64,000 bases of DNA from the NCBI GenBank assembly GCA_965215765.1, contig OZ244118.1:1674001-1738000 (forward strand), in the 5' to 3' direction. The notes under the pieces were generated by a model. That model saw only the letters and a list, made by a program, of their open reading frames with translations, did not search any database and was not told the DNA's origin. Below, one piece after another: positions 8,433 through 18,253 of this stretch; position 1 is the first letter of the stretch; every line of letters begins with the position of its first letter. This DNA is from G965212025 sp965215765. Its GTDB lineage: Bacteria; Pseudomonadota; Gammaproteobacteria; Poriferisulfidales; Oxydemutatoraceae. Both the position numbers and the translations under genes were made by a program.

Positions 8433-11243
8433 CTACTGCGCCAAATTTCTATCCAGCAAACTACGGAGGACGGCTCGTCCTTCAAGGAGAAAGTCAAGAT
8501 TCGCTTCAGGGGTCTGTATTGGTGGACGGGTATTAGCAATCACTGGCCCAATATGCATTTCTTTGCGCCACTCTTTTCGGATCTGGTTGGCATGAGCGAA
8601 ACGCAACTCGCCATAAGCTTTCTGGCGTTCTGAGAAGGGTTTTTCAGTCACTGCATGAGCAAAAAAGCTGAATGTTCCGCCTGCCATATAACTGTCTGTC
8701 CCGTGCCTTGACAAATCTTTGTATAACTGCACTTCACTCTGCAATGCCGCTACACGAGTCCCCTGGGGTAACCCCTTACTACCAAACCCGCCACCTTTGG
8801 TTCTGTCATACGTTTCTCGCCGAGATTGCCACCAACATAGTTCGTTAATTTTTATAAATACCTGCATTTGCAACTCACTGGCGGTCACATCTTCTCCAAT
8901 AGCAGTCTTCCTGGCTGTCCAGTGATTAATCGCGTTTTCAATATACGTATCGCTTCCCTCAAGTTGCAAAATATCCAGATTGTCCAGCATCTTCTCAGCC
9001 ACCACACCCGCACCTCTCGAATTCTGATGGTACAACTGCGATCGAGCCACCTGTTTCGAAAGATGCTGCAAATAGAGCAACGCTTCCGCGCCCCCACTGG
9101 AGTTTGCCGTCATCCCCTTTGTCGTTGTTATCTCAAGTGCTTCAAGAGCTTTCACTCGCTCCTGATTGTTTGCATCAGAAACACGCTGTATGGCGCTATC
9201 GCGTGACGTACCACAGGCACGGTCGCAAACACCCTCCAGGTAGGTGTCATCATTTGCCTCCTTATCACGCCCAAGATCATGCAAAATCATCTTGGCCAAT
9301 ACCTTTTCATAGATTTTGCTCAAGGTGACCGGGAGATTCTGGACATCGTCAACCAGCCCTGGATCTTTCGCAGCAACATCCATTTCATAAGCCCCCAAAA
9401 CTTCCAACTTATCCGAAAGATTCATGATATAGCCTCGCCGGAGCGAACCTGCCTCTATACCCTCCGCAGGATTCCCCCCAATTTCTTTGCATAGAGGGTT
9501 GTACATGTCCTCCAGGAATTTCCGCCCTGTTGAGTCCAGTCGCGGTGGAGAGTCCAGGTCACACAAAGACAGACCAGCCATTTCTTTTTCAATTTCCATG
9601 AGCAAATCGCTGGCTCCTAACAAACATTCCAATTCATAATTTTTATTCCCTGCATCCACATCCCGTACTTTGTCAGCCAGAGCATTTCTGTATAAATTGG
9701 TAAAAGTATTGTCGTAATTGTGTCCCTGGTCTTTCCCAAAAAGATTCAGGTAGTTTGCTACGGGTTGGTTCTCGGTCGTGACCGGACGTCTGCCAAGGCA
9801 TGAACATTCCTTCCAGGCCTGCCTCAACCCCGTTTCCACCATGATTTCAGACGGGGCTTCGGCGATAAACTCTTGGTTTCCACGAGGTCCCGAGTAGTTC
9901 TTCCACGACTGCTCGCACAAGGTCTTGAAAATCGTCATTTCCAGGTCGCTTTCGTTTATTGCCTTGCCATTGGCTTGGCTTGCCGCCTCCGAAAACCTTA
10001 TTGCCTCCTCGGCAGCCATTTTAAAGTTTTCAAGTTTTGGCGGATTTTTGCTGAACCATTGACTGCTCACCTTGGTATCTTGCCTATGTGCCATTAAAAC
10101 GTAGGTATTGCTCGCGGCCGCCAAACCACAAGCTCGCTCGTATGCCTGTTGCCCTCCTGTCAGCCCAAATTTATCTCGCAAACGTCCCGTAACAACATGG
10201 TTCTGCTCTATTACATCTTCCACAACGCCTGGCACTTGCGCCATTTGCGGTTGAAAAACCTTCTGGCGCATGGTGGCAGGCTCGCCCTTCCCGGCAAGCG
10301 CAGCAGAACAAACGGCCACTTCCAGAAATTCCCTGATGCTCTTGTAGTCCAAAGCGCGTTGCTGGCTCTTCTGGTTCTGAGGTTTTTGCGCCACCATGGC
10401 CATGAAGTTGTTCTTAAGCAACTTGAGGTGTTCCCCGGCAAATTTTTTCTGCTCATCCTCACCGCTAAATTGAGGAAGTGAGCCGGCTTCTTCAAGAGCG
10501 GGCTTCAAATAATGCTGGTAAAAGTCTTCGGCACTACCCGCTACCTGGTCAAACCGTGATGCGTGCTCGTCTAAAGCCCCTGAATAATTTTTCTTCGAAG
10601 CCAGTTGTTCGGGAGGCCGATGCAGATGCTCAAGATGTTTCCACGCGCCAGCGTTCTGGGTTTCGTCATACACTCTGCCTTGAATATCCATGGAGCGTTT
10701 CACGCGCTCTGTAGCGTCAGCACAAGCCGACACCTCATCGGCAGATGCCTGCAGAGCAGTGCCGGGAGATCCAATGAGAACCCGGGATTCACGCTGTTGC
10801 CGGGACTCTGCCACCGTAGCCTTGTTCCCTGCGTCTGCGTCAATAACCGAGAACAGTTCCTGTGTCGCCTTGCTGTGGTAGGAAGCTCTTAGCGGCAAGC
10901 CATGGCGGAGTTTGAAGTCCAGCTCATGCAGATATTTATCTTTCAGGCGAGGCTGTGTGACGTGCAATTCATTAATTTGATCGCGAAAACTGGTCAAGGC
11001 TGCCGCTTTTTGATCGCCCTCAGCAAAGCGTTTCACGCGCACCAAGCTAAAAAATTTGTCCTTTATGAACGACACAGCATGACGGCCTAAGGAGCCTGTC
11101 CGCCCCCCCACGTAGATTTGTCTTTCCCCGCCGGTAACCTGCAACTCCAATTCTCCTGAGTTGAACCGCTGCTGGCGGGCAACAGCCCCCACCTCATTTG
11201 CTTCTCGACCCACAAAGCCGACAGGCTTTAAAAGCACTGGCAT
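8433..11243 (-). CDS. Array paralogue C: unrecognised 936-residue soluble protein, linker largely deleted
   Basis: The shortest copy of the family. Compared with A, B, D and E it lacks most of the linker: after the conserved VIDADAGN segment only about 45 residues precede the conserved MDIQGRVYDETQ block, and PPEY and the QIRPVP segment are missing. The N- and C-terminal zones are otherwise intact, so the linker is dispensable for keeping the frame. The start codon aligns with the family and has a GGAGG-like ribosome site about 8 bases upstream. Function unknown. Confidence 0.87.
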   Translation of the reverse strand: MPVLLKPVGFVGREANEVGAVARQQRFNSGELELQVTGGERQIYVGGRTGSLGRHAVSFIKDKFFSLVRVKRFAEGDQKAAALTSFRDQINELHVTQPRLKDKYLHELDFKLRHGLPLRASYHSKATQELFSVIDADAGNKATVAESRQQRESRVLIGSPGTALQASADEVSACADATERVKRSMDIQGRVYDETQNAGAWKHLEHLHRPPEQLASKKNYSGALDEHASRFDQVAGSAEDFYQHYLKPALEEAGSLPQFSGEDEQKKFAGEHLKLLKNNFMAMVAQKPQNQKSQQRALDYKSIREFLEVAVCSAALAGKGEPATMRQKVFQPQMAQVPGVVEDVIEQNHVVTGRLRDKFGLTGGQQAYERACGLAAASNTYVLMAHRQDTKVSSQWFSKNPPKLENFKMAAEEAIRFSEAASQANGKAINESDLEMTIFKTLCEQSWKNYSGPRGNQEFIAEAPSEIMVETGLRQAWKECSCLGRRPVTTENQPVANYLNLFGKDQGHNYDNTFTNLYRNALADKVRDVDAGNKNYELECLLGASDLLMEIEKEMAGLSLCDLDSPPRLDSTGRKFLEDMYNPLCKEIGGNPAEGIEAGSLRRGYIMNLSDKLEVLGAYEMDVAAKDPGLVDDVQNLPVTLSKIYEKVLAKMILHDLGRDKEANDDTYLEGVCDRACGTSRDSAIQRVSDANNQERVKALEALEITTTKGMTANSSGGAEALLYLQHLSKQVARSQLYHQNSRGAGVVAEKMLDNLDILQLEGSDTYIENAINHWTARKTAIGEDVTASELQMQVFIKINELCWWQSRRETYDRTKGGGFGSKGLPQGTRVAALQSEVQLYKDLSRHGTDSYMAGGTFSFFAHAVTEKPFSERQKAYGELRFAHANQIRKEWRKEMHIGPVIANTRPPIQTPEANLDFLLEGRAVLRSLLDRNLAQ

Positions 11244-11377
11244 TTCACTTTCCTCCGATTATCTTCAAACACTCTTATGCATCATTTTACCACTGTGTGA
11301 GCTGGCGATGCACGTACCAAAGTGGCAGATGCCACAGAACACCCGAAGCTGAAAATTTCCTCACGCACCATAAAGCT

Positions 11378-11598
11378 TCAGGATTTGGTACGTAATACGA
11401 GTTCCCCCCCACCTTCTGAAACAAACAATGGGACTTTGACCACAACTCCGGTCTCAAGCTCAGCTGGCTTGGTTCCCCCAACAACCATGTTGCTTCCTGT
11501 TCTTGGCACACACTAGGTGTGCGCGATTTTCAATTCCACAAAATTTGGGTGGCTCAACGGATACCAACTTTCCATCATGCAAAAGGGCGGAACAGACA
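11378..11598 (-). pseudogene. Decayed efp 3' remnant between paralogues B and C
   Basis: On the minus strand the first part still reads VCSALLHDGKLVSVEPP as in efp, then loses frame; the codons for the loop EKIRIDTRTG are deleted. It is intermediate in decay between the remnant before B (intact) and those before D and E. Confidence 0.82.
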
Positions 11599-11619
11599 TC
11601 GCCAGCGATATCAGGTGAG

Positions 11620-14600
11620 TTACGCCTGCGGTGCCAAACTTTTATCCAGCAAACCACGGAGGACGACTCGTCCTTTAAGAAGAAATTCCAGATTCGCTTC
11701 AGGGGTCTGAAATGCTGGAGCGATATCGTCAGCCTCTGGCCCAATATTCATTTCTGTGCGCCACGCTTTTCGGATCTGGTTGGCATGAGTGGAACGCAAC
11801 TTTCCATAAGCTTTCTGGTGTTCCGAGAAGGGGTTTTCAGTCACTGCATGAGCAAAAAAGCTGAATGGCCCTTTTGCCATAAGGCCGTCTGTCCCGTGCC
11901 TTGCCACATATTTGTATGTCCGCGTTGCACCCTGCAATGCCATTGCACAAGTTTCCTCAGACAACCCTCTACGATCAAACCCTCCACCTTCGGTCTTGTC
12001 ATACGTTTCTCGCCGACATTGCCACCAACATAGTTCGTTAATTTTTGTAAATACCTGCATTTGCAACTCACTGGCGGTCACTTTTTCTCCAACAGCGGTC
12101 TTCCTCGCTGTCCAATGATTAATCGCGTTTTCAATATACGTATCGCTTCCCTCGAGTTGCAAAACATCCAGGTTGTCCAACAACTTCTCATTCACCGCAC
12201 CCATACCCCCATCATCCAAATCCTGATTGCTCAACTGCAAACGAACCACCTGTTTCGAAAGATGCTGCAAATAGAGCAACGCTTCCTTGCTCCCATTGGG
12301 GTTTGTCTTTATTCCATTTGTCGTTATCCCAAGCGAGTCAAGGGCTGACACCCGCGCATGATTGTTTGCACGAGAAACACGCTGTATGGTCTCATCGCGT
12401 GACGCACCACAGGCACGGTTGCAAACCTCCTCCAGGTAGGCATCATCATTTGCCTCCTCTCCACGCCCAAGATCATGCAAAATCATCTTGGCCAATGCCT
12501 TTTCATAGATTTTGCTCAAAGTGACCGGGAGATCCTGGACATCGCCAACCAACCCTGGATCTTTCGCAGCAACATCCATTTCATAAGCCCCCAAGACTTC
12601 CAGCTTATTCGAAAGATTATTACGATAGGTTTGCGGGTAATAATTTCGCTCAATATCCTCCGCAGGATTCCCTCCAATTTCTTGGCATAGAGGGTGGTAC
12701 ATGTCCGTCAGGAAATCTCGCTCTTCTGTACTCAGTTGTGGCTGATAGTCCAAGTCACACAAAGACAGACCCGTTATTTCTTTTTCAATTTCCATGAGCA
12801 GATCACTGGCTCCTAACAAACATTCCAATTCATAATTTTTATTCCCTGCATCCACATAACGAACTTTGTCAGCCAGAGCATGTCTGTATAAACTGGCAAA
12901 AGTATCGCTGTAATTGTGCCCTTGGTCTTTCCCAAAAAGATTCAGGTAGTTAATTACGGGCTGGTTTTCGCGCATGATCCGTCGTTTGCCAAGGCATGAA
13001 CATTCCTTCCAGGCCTGCCTCAACCCCATATCAACCATGATTTCAGACGGAGTTTCGGCGATAAACGCTTGGTTTTCACGAGGTCCCGAGTAGTTCTTCC
13101 ACGACTGCTCGCACAAGGTATTGAAAATCTTCATTTCCAGGTCGCTTTCATTTATTGCTTTGTCATTGGCTTGGCTTGCCGCCACCGAAAACTCTATTGC
13201 CTCATCGACAGCTGTTACAAAGTTTTCAAGTTTTGGCGGGTTTTTGCTGAACCATTGACTATTTGCCTTGGTATCTTGCCTATGTGCCATTAAAACGTAG
13301 GCATTGCTCGTGGCCGCCAAACCACAAGCGCGCTCGTATACCTGCTTATTTCCTGTCAGCCCAAATTTATCTCGCAAACGTCCCGCGATGGCATGGTTCT
13401 CCGCCACCACACCTTCCGTAACGTCTGGCACTTGCGCTATTTGCGGTTGAAAAACCTTCTGGCGCAAAGCGGCAGGCTCACCCTTCCCGTCAAGCGCAGC
13501 AGAACAAACGTCCACTTCCAGAAATTCTCTGATGCTCCTGTAGCCAAAAGCACCTTGCTGGCTCTTTTGGTTCTGAATGCTTTGTGCCACCATGTCTATG
13601 TAGTTGCTCTTATGCAACTTGAGGCATTCTCTGGCAAAATTTTTCTGTTCACGCTCACTGCGAAATTGAGGAAGTGAGTTGGCTTCTTCAAGAGCGGGCT
13701 TCAAATAATGCCGGTAAAAGTCTTCGACGCTACCCGCTACCTGGTCAAATCGTGATGCGTGCTCATCAAGAGCCCCTGAATAATTTTCTCTTGAGGCTAG
13801 TTGTTCGGGAGGCCGATGCAGATGCTCAAGATGTTTCCACGCATTAACATGTTGGGTGTCGCCATACACCCTGTCCTGAATATCCATGGCATGTTGCGTA
13901 TGCCCCGTAGCGGCACCATAAGCCGGCGCTTCATCGGCAGATGCCTGCGGAGCAGTACTGGGAGATCCAAAGAGAGCCGAGCCAGCAAGAGGCGACCGGT
14001 TTTGGTTTGCCGTAACCTGGGAATCCTCGCGTCGCTGGTAATGTCCATCAATGTCAAAGGGAACCGGACGAATTTGGATATCCGTATCCATATCACCGAA
14101 GTGAGGTTGCGGACCCGGGGCTGCCTCTGTGTAGTCTGGAATCCCGGCGTTGGCTTCACGCTGCTGCTGGGGCTCTGTCTCCGCAACGTTGGCTTCGCGC
14201 TGCTGCTGGGGCTCTGCCACAACAGCGTTGTACTCAGGCGGAGCAATTCTGCCCACCCCAGCCCTGTTCCCTGCGTCTGCTTCAATACCCGAGAACAGTT
14301 CCTGTATCGCCTTGCTGTGGTAAGAAGCTCTTAGAGGCAAGCCATGGCGGAGTTTGAACTCCAGCTCACGCAGATACTTTTCTTTCAGGTGAGGCTGTGT
14401 GACGTGCAATTCATTAATTTGATCGCGAAAACTGCTCAAGGCTGCCGCTTTTTGATCGCCTTCAGCAAAGCGTTTCACACGCACCAAGCTAAAAAACTTG
14501 TCCTTTATGAACGCCACGGCATGACGGCCGAAGGAGCCTGTCCGCCCTTTCACGTAGACTCGTCCTTCTTCACCAGTACCTTGCAACTCCAATTCTCCTG

Positions 14601-14685
14601 AATTGAACCGCTGTTGGCGGGCAGCATCCCCCACCTCTTTTGCTTCTCGACCCACAAAGCCGACACGATTTAAAAGTACAGGCAT
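11620..14685 (-). CDS. Array paralogue B: unrecognised 1021-residue soluble protein
   Basis: Most similar by eye to paralogue A, sharing for example QDRVYGDTQ/QDRVYDDTQ, the ALADKVRYVD block and the NGSKEALLY segment. The linker carries PPEYNAVV, then an internal duplication with the repeated core EPQQQREAN, then IPDYTEAAP and the DIQIRPVPF segment. There is no signal peptide or membrane helix. The ribosome site GGAGGAAAGTGAA directly precedes the ATG. It lies downstream of a nearly intact efp 3' fragment. Function unknown; a cytosolic enzyme or a substrate of a secretion system are both possible, and nothing in the sequence decides between them. Confidence 0.88.
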   Translation of the reverse strand: MPVLLNRVGFVGREAKEVGDAARQQRFNSGELELQGTGEEGRVYVKGRTGSFGRHAVAFIKDKFFSLVRVKRFAEGDQKAAALSSFRDQINELHVTQPHLKEKYLRELEFKLRHGLPLRASYHSKAIQELFSGIEADAGNRAGVGRIAPPEYNAVVAEPQQQREANVAETEPQQQREANAGIPDYTEAAPGPQPHFGDMDTDIQIRPVPFDIDGHYQRREDSQVTANQNRSPLAGSALFGSPSTAPQASADEAPAYGAATGHTQHAMDIQDRVYGDTQHVNAWKHLEHLHRPPEQLASRENYSGALDEHASRFDQVAGSVEDFYRHYLKPALEEANSLPQFRSEREQKNFARECLKLHKSNYIDMVAQSIQNQKSQQGAFGYRSIREFLEVDVCSAALDGKGEPAALRQKVFQPQIAQVPDVTEGVVAENHAIAGRLRDKFGLTGNKQVYERACGLAATSNAYVLMAHRQDTKANSQWFSKNPPKLENFVTAVDEAIEFSVAASQANDKAINESDLEMKIFNTLCEQSWKNYSGPRENQAFIAETPSEIMVDMGLRQAWKECSCLGKRRIMRENQPVINYLNLFGKDQGHNYSDTFASLYRHALADKVRYVDAGNKNYELECLLGASDLLMEIEKEITGLSLCDLDYQPQLSTEERDFLTDMYHPLCQEIGGNPAEDIERNYYPQTYRNNLSNKLEVLGAYEMDVAAKDPGLVGDVQDLPVTLSKIYEKALAKMILHDLGRGEEANDDAYLEEVCNRACGASRDETIQRVSRANNHARVSALDSLGITTNGIKTNPNGSKEALLYLQHLSKQVVRLQLSNQDLDDGGMGAVNEKLLDNLDVLQLEGSDTYIENAINHWTARKTAVGEKVTASELQMQVFTKINELCWWQCRRETYDKTEGGGFDRRGLSEETCAMALQGATRTYKYVARHGTDGLMAKGPFSFFAHAVTENPFSEHQKAYGKLRSTHANQIRKAWRTEMNIGPEADDIAPAFQTPEANLEFLLKGRVVLRGLLDKSLAPQA

Positions 14686-14819
14686 TTCACTTTCCTCCGA
14701 TTATCTTCAAACACGCATACGCACTATTTTACTACTGTTTGAGTCGGTGGTGCATGTACCAGAGTGACAGGAGCCACAGAACACCCGAAGCTGAAAATTT
14801 CCTGGCGCGCCAAAAAGCT

Positions 14820-15056
14820 TCAGGACTTGGCACGCGATACGTACTCCCCCGTGCGCGTGTCAACACGTATTTTTTCACCTTCTGAAACAAACAACGGAAC
14901 TTTGACCACAACTCCGGTCTCAAGTTCAGCCGGCTTGGTTCCCCCCGCAGCCGTGTCGCCTTTCGTTCCCGGCACAGTGTGCGCTATTCTCAATTCCACA
15001 AAATTGGGTGGCTCAACGGATACCAACTTTCCATCATGCAAAAGGGCAGAACAGAC
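14820..15056 (-). pseudogene. efp 3' fragment (last 78 codons), frame intact, between paralogues A and B
   Basis: The minus strand encodes an almost unchanged copy of EF-P from VCSALLHDGK to the terminal EYVSRAKS and stop; the residues differ from the intact gene by about one substitution (RVDTRTG for RIDTRTG). The N-terminal ~111 codons, including the modified-lysine loop, are absent, so this is a truncated duplicate. The sequence upstream of the join is the end-of-unit leader (CTGATATCGCTGGCG) that elsewhere precedes nagZ. The near identity indicates the youngest duplication of the array. Confidence 0.9.
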
Positions 15057-15069
15057 ACCGCCAGCGATA

Positions 15070-18000
15070 TCAGGTGGGTAACGCCTGCGGTGCCAAATTT
15101 TTATCCAGCAAACCACGGAGGACGACTCGTCCTTTAAGAAGAAATTCCAGATTCTCTTCAGGGGTCAGTAATGCTGGAGCGATATCGTCAACCTCTGGCT
15201 CAATATTCATTTCTGTGCGCCACGCTTTTCGGATCTGGTTGGCATGAGTGGAACGCAACTTTCCATAAGCTTTCTGGTGTTCCGAGAAGGGGTTTTCAGT
15301 CACTGCATGAGCAAAAAAGCTGAATGGCCCTCTTGCCATAAGGCCGTCTGTCCCGTGCCTTGCCACATCTTTGTATGTCCGCGCTGCACCCTGCAATGCC
15401 ATTGCACTAGTTTCCTCAGACAACCCTCTACTATCAAACTCTACACCTTTGGTCTTGTCATACGTTTCTCGCCGACATTGCCACCAACATAGCTCGTTAA
15501 TTTTTGTAAATACCTGCATTTGCAACTCACTGGCGGTCACTTTTTCTCCAACAGCGGTCTTCCTCGCTGTCCAGTGATTAATCGCGTTTTCAATATACGT
15601 ATCGCTTCCCTCGAGTTGCAAAACATCCAGATTGTCCAACAACTTCTCATTCACCGCACCCATACCCCCATCATCCAAATCCTGATTGCGCAACTGCAAA
15701 CGAACCACCTGTTTCGAAAGATGCTGAAAATAGAGCAACGCTTCCTTGCTCCCATTGGGGTTTGTCTTTATTCCATTTGTCGTTATCCCAAGCGCGTCAA
15801 GGGTTGACACTCGCGCATGATTGTTTGCATCAGAAACACGCTGTATGGTCTCATTACGCGACGTACCACAGGCACGGTCACAAACACCCTCCAGGTAGGC
15901 GTCATCATTTGCCTCTTCACCACGTCCAAGATCATGCAAAATCATCTTGGCCAATGCCTTTTCATAGACTTTGCTCAAAGTGACCGGGAGATTCTGGACA
16001 TCGCCAACCAACCCTGGATCTTTCGCAGCAACATCCATTTCATAAGCCCCCAAGACTTCCAGCTTATCCGAAAGATTCTTGGCATAGGATAGCGGGGAAT
16101 GTTTTCGCTCTATATCCAGCGCAGGATTCCCTCCAATTTCATGGCATAGAGGTAGGTACATGTCCGTCATGAAATTTTCCGTCGGGATATTTCGCTCTGC
16201 TGTACTCAGTTGTGGCTGATTGTCCAGGTCACACAAAGACAGACCAGCCACTTCTTTTTCAATTTCCACGAGCAAATCGCTGGCTCCTAACAAACATTCC
16301 AATTCATAATTTTTATTTCCTGTATCCACATAACGAACTTTGTCAGCCAGAGCATGTCTATATAAATTGGTAAAAGTACTCTTGTAATTGTGTCCCTGTT
16401 CTTTCCCAAAAAGATTCAGGTAGTTTGCTACGGGTAGGTTTTCTTTCGTGATCCGTCGTTTGCCAAGGCACGAACATTCCTTCCATGCCTGCCTCAACCC
16501 CATATCCACCATGATTTCAGACGGGGTTTCGGCGATAAACGCTTGGTTTTCACTAGGTCCCGAGTAGTTCTTCCACGACTGCTCGCACAAGGTCTTGAAA
16601 ATCTTCATTTCCAGGTCGCTTTCGTTTATTGCTTCGCCATTGGCTTGGCTCGCCGCCTCCGAAAAACCTATTGCCTCTTCGGCAGCCATTATAAAGTGTT
16701 CAAATTTTGGCGGATTTTTGCTGAACCATTGACTGTTTGCCTTGGTGTCTTGCGTATGTGCCATTAAAACGTAGGCATTGCTCGCGGCAGCCAAACCACA
16801 AGCGCGCTCGAATACCTGCTTATTTCCTGTCAGCCCAAATTTATCTCGCAAACGTCCCGCGATGGCATGGTTCTGTTCCACCACACCTTCCGCAACGCCT
16901 GGTACTTGCGCTATTTGCGGTTGAAAAACCTTCTGGCGCAAGGCGGCAGCCCCACCCTTCCCGCCAAGCGCAGCAGAACAAACGTCCACTTCCAGAAATT
17001 CTCTGATGCTCCTGTAGCCCAAAGTGCCTTGCTGGCTCTTCTGGTTCTGAAGTTTTTGCGCCACCATGTCCATGTAGTTGTCCTTATGAAACCTGAAACA
17101 ATCCCCGGCAAAAATTTTCTGCTCATCCTCACTGTTAAATTGAGGAAGTGAACCGGCTTCTTCAAGAGAGGGCTTCAAATAATGCCGGTAAAAGTCTTCG
17201 GTGCTACCCGCTACCTGGTCAAACCGTGATGCGTGCTCGCCAAAAGCTCCTGAATAATTTTCTCTCGAAGCCAGTCGTTCGGGAGGCCGATGCAGATGCT
17301 CAAAAAATTTCCACTCATCAACATATTGGGTGTCGTCATACACTCTGTCCTGAATATCCATGGCGTGTTGCTCATGCCCTGTAGCGTCACCATAAGCCGG
17401 CGCTTCATCGGCAGATACCTGCGGAGCAGTACGGGGAGATCCAAAGAGAGCCCGGCCAGCAAGAGGCGACCGGTTTCGGTCTGCCTCATCCTGGGAATCC
17501 TCGTCTTGCCGGGGAAATCTATCAAAGCCAAAGGGAACCGGACGAATTTGGATATCTGTATCCATATTACCGAAGTAAGGTTGCTGACCCGGGGCTATCT
17601 CTGCGTAGTCTGGAATCTCGGCGTTGTCTTCATGCTGTTGCTGGGGCTCTGCCACAACTGCGTTGTACTCAGGCGGAGCAGTTCTGCCCACCCCAGCCCT
17701 GTTCCCCGCGTCTGCGTCAATAACCGAGAACAGTTCCTGTATCGCCTTGCTATGGTAAGAAGCTCTTAGAGGCAAGCCATGGCGGAGTTTGAACTCCAGC
17801 TCACGCAGATACTTTTCTTTCAGGCGAGGCTGTGTGACGTGCAATTCATTAACTTGATCGCGAAAGCTGGTCAAGGCTGCCGCTTTTTGATCGCCTTCAG
17901 CAAAGCGTTTCACACGCACCAAGCTAAAAAACTTGTCCTTTATGAACGCCACGGCATGACGGCCGAAGGAGCCTGTCTGCCCCTTCACGTAGACTCGTCC

Positions 18001-18120
18001 TTCCCCGCCGGTACCTCGCAACTCCAATTCTCCTGAATTGAACCGCTGTTGGCGGGCAGCATTCCCCACCTCATTTGCTTCTCGCCCCACAAAGCCAACA
18101 CGATTTAAAAGCACAGGCAT
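15070..18120 (-). CDS. Array paralogue A: unrecognised 1016-residue soluble protein, directly downstream of intact efp
   Basis: First copy in transcription order, 133 bases after the efp stop, so it may be co-transcribed with efp. The opening is MPVLLNRVGFVGREANEV; the ribosome site is GGAGG at 18129-18133. The linker holds PPEYNAVV, a Gln-rich AEPQQQHED segment and DIQIRPVPF. The C-terminus (NLAPQALPT) is three residues longer than in copy B. The family signature stretches CGLAAASNAYVLMAH, WKECSCLG, ELECLLGASDLL and INELCWW are all present. No known domain is recognised. Absence of a signal peptide argues for a cytosolic protein or an effector exported by a one-step secretion system; the latter is only inference. 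Confidence 0.88.
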   Translation of the reverse strand: MPVLLNRVGFVGREANEVGNAARQQRFNSGELELRGTGGEGRVYVKGQTGSFGRHAVAFIKDKFFSLVRVKRFAEGDQKAAALTSFRDQVNELHVTQPRLKEKYLRELEFKLRHGLPLRASYHSKAIQELFSVIDADAGNRAGVGRTAPPEYNAVVAEPQQQHEDNAEIPDYAEIAPGQQPYFGNMDTDIQIRPVPFGFDRFPRQDEDSQDEADRNRSPLAGRALFGSPRTAPQVSADEAPAYGDATGHEQHAMDIQDRVYDDTQYVDEWKFFEHLHRPPERLASRENYSGAFGEHASRFDQVAGSTEDFYRHYLKPSLEEAGSLPQFNSEDEQKIFAGDCFRFHKDNYMDMVAQKLQNQKSQQGTLGYRSIREFLEVDVCSAALGGKGGAAALRQKVFQPQIAQVPGVAEGVVEQNHAIAGRLRDKFGLTGNKQVFERACGLAAASNAYVLMAHTQDTKANSQWFSKNPPKFEHFIMAAEEAIGFSEAASQANGEAINESDLEMKIFKTLCEQSWKNYSGPSENQAFIAETPSEIMVDMGLRQAWKECSCLGKRRITKENLPVANYLNLFGKEQGHNYKSTFTNLYRHALADKVRYVDTGNKNYELECLLGASDLLVEIEKEVAGLSLCDLDNQPQLSTAERNIPTENFMTDMYLPLCHEIGGNPALDIERKHSPLSYAKNLSDKLEVLGAYEMDVAAKDPGLVGDVQNLPVTLSKVYEKALAKMILHDLGRGEEANDDAYLEGVCDRACGTSRNETIQRVSDANNHARVSTLDALGITTNGIKTNPNGSKEALLYFQHLSKQVVRLQLRNQDLDDGGMGAVNEKLLDNLDVLQLEGSDTYIENAINHWTARKTAVGEKVTASELQMQVFTKINELCWWQCRRETYDKTKGVEFDSRGLSEETSAMALQGAARTYKDVARHGTDGLMARGPFSFFAHAVTENPFSEHQKAYGKLRSTHANQIRKAWRTEMNIEPEVDDIAPALLTPEENLEFLLKGRVVLRGLLDKNLAPQALPT

Positions 18121-18253
18121 TTCACTTTCCTCCGATTATCTTCAAACACGCATACGCACTATTTTACTACTGTTTGAGTCGGTGGTGCATGTACCAGAGT
18201 GACAGGGGCACAGAACACCCGAAGCTGAAAATTTCCTGGCGCGCCAAAAAGCT

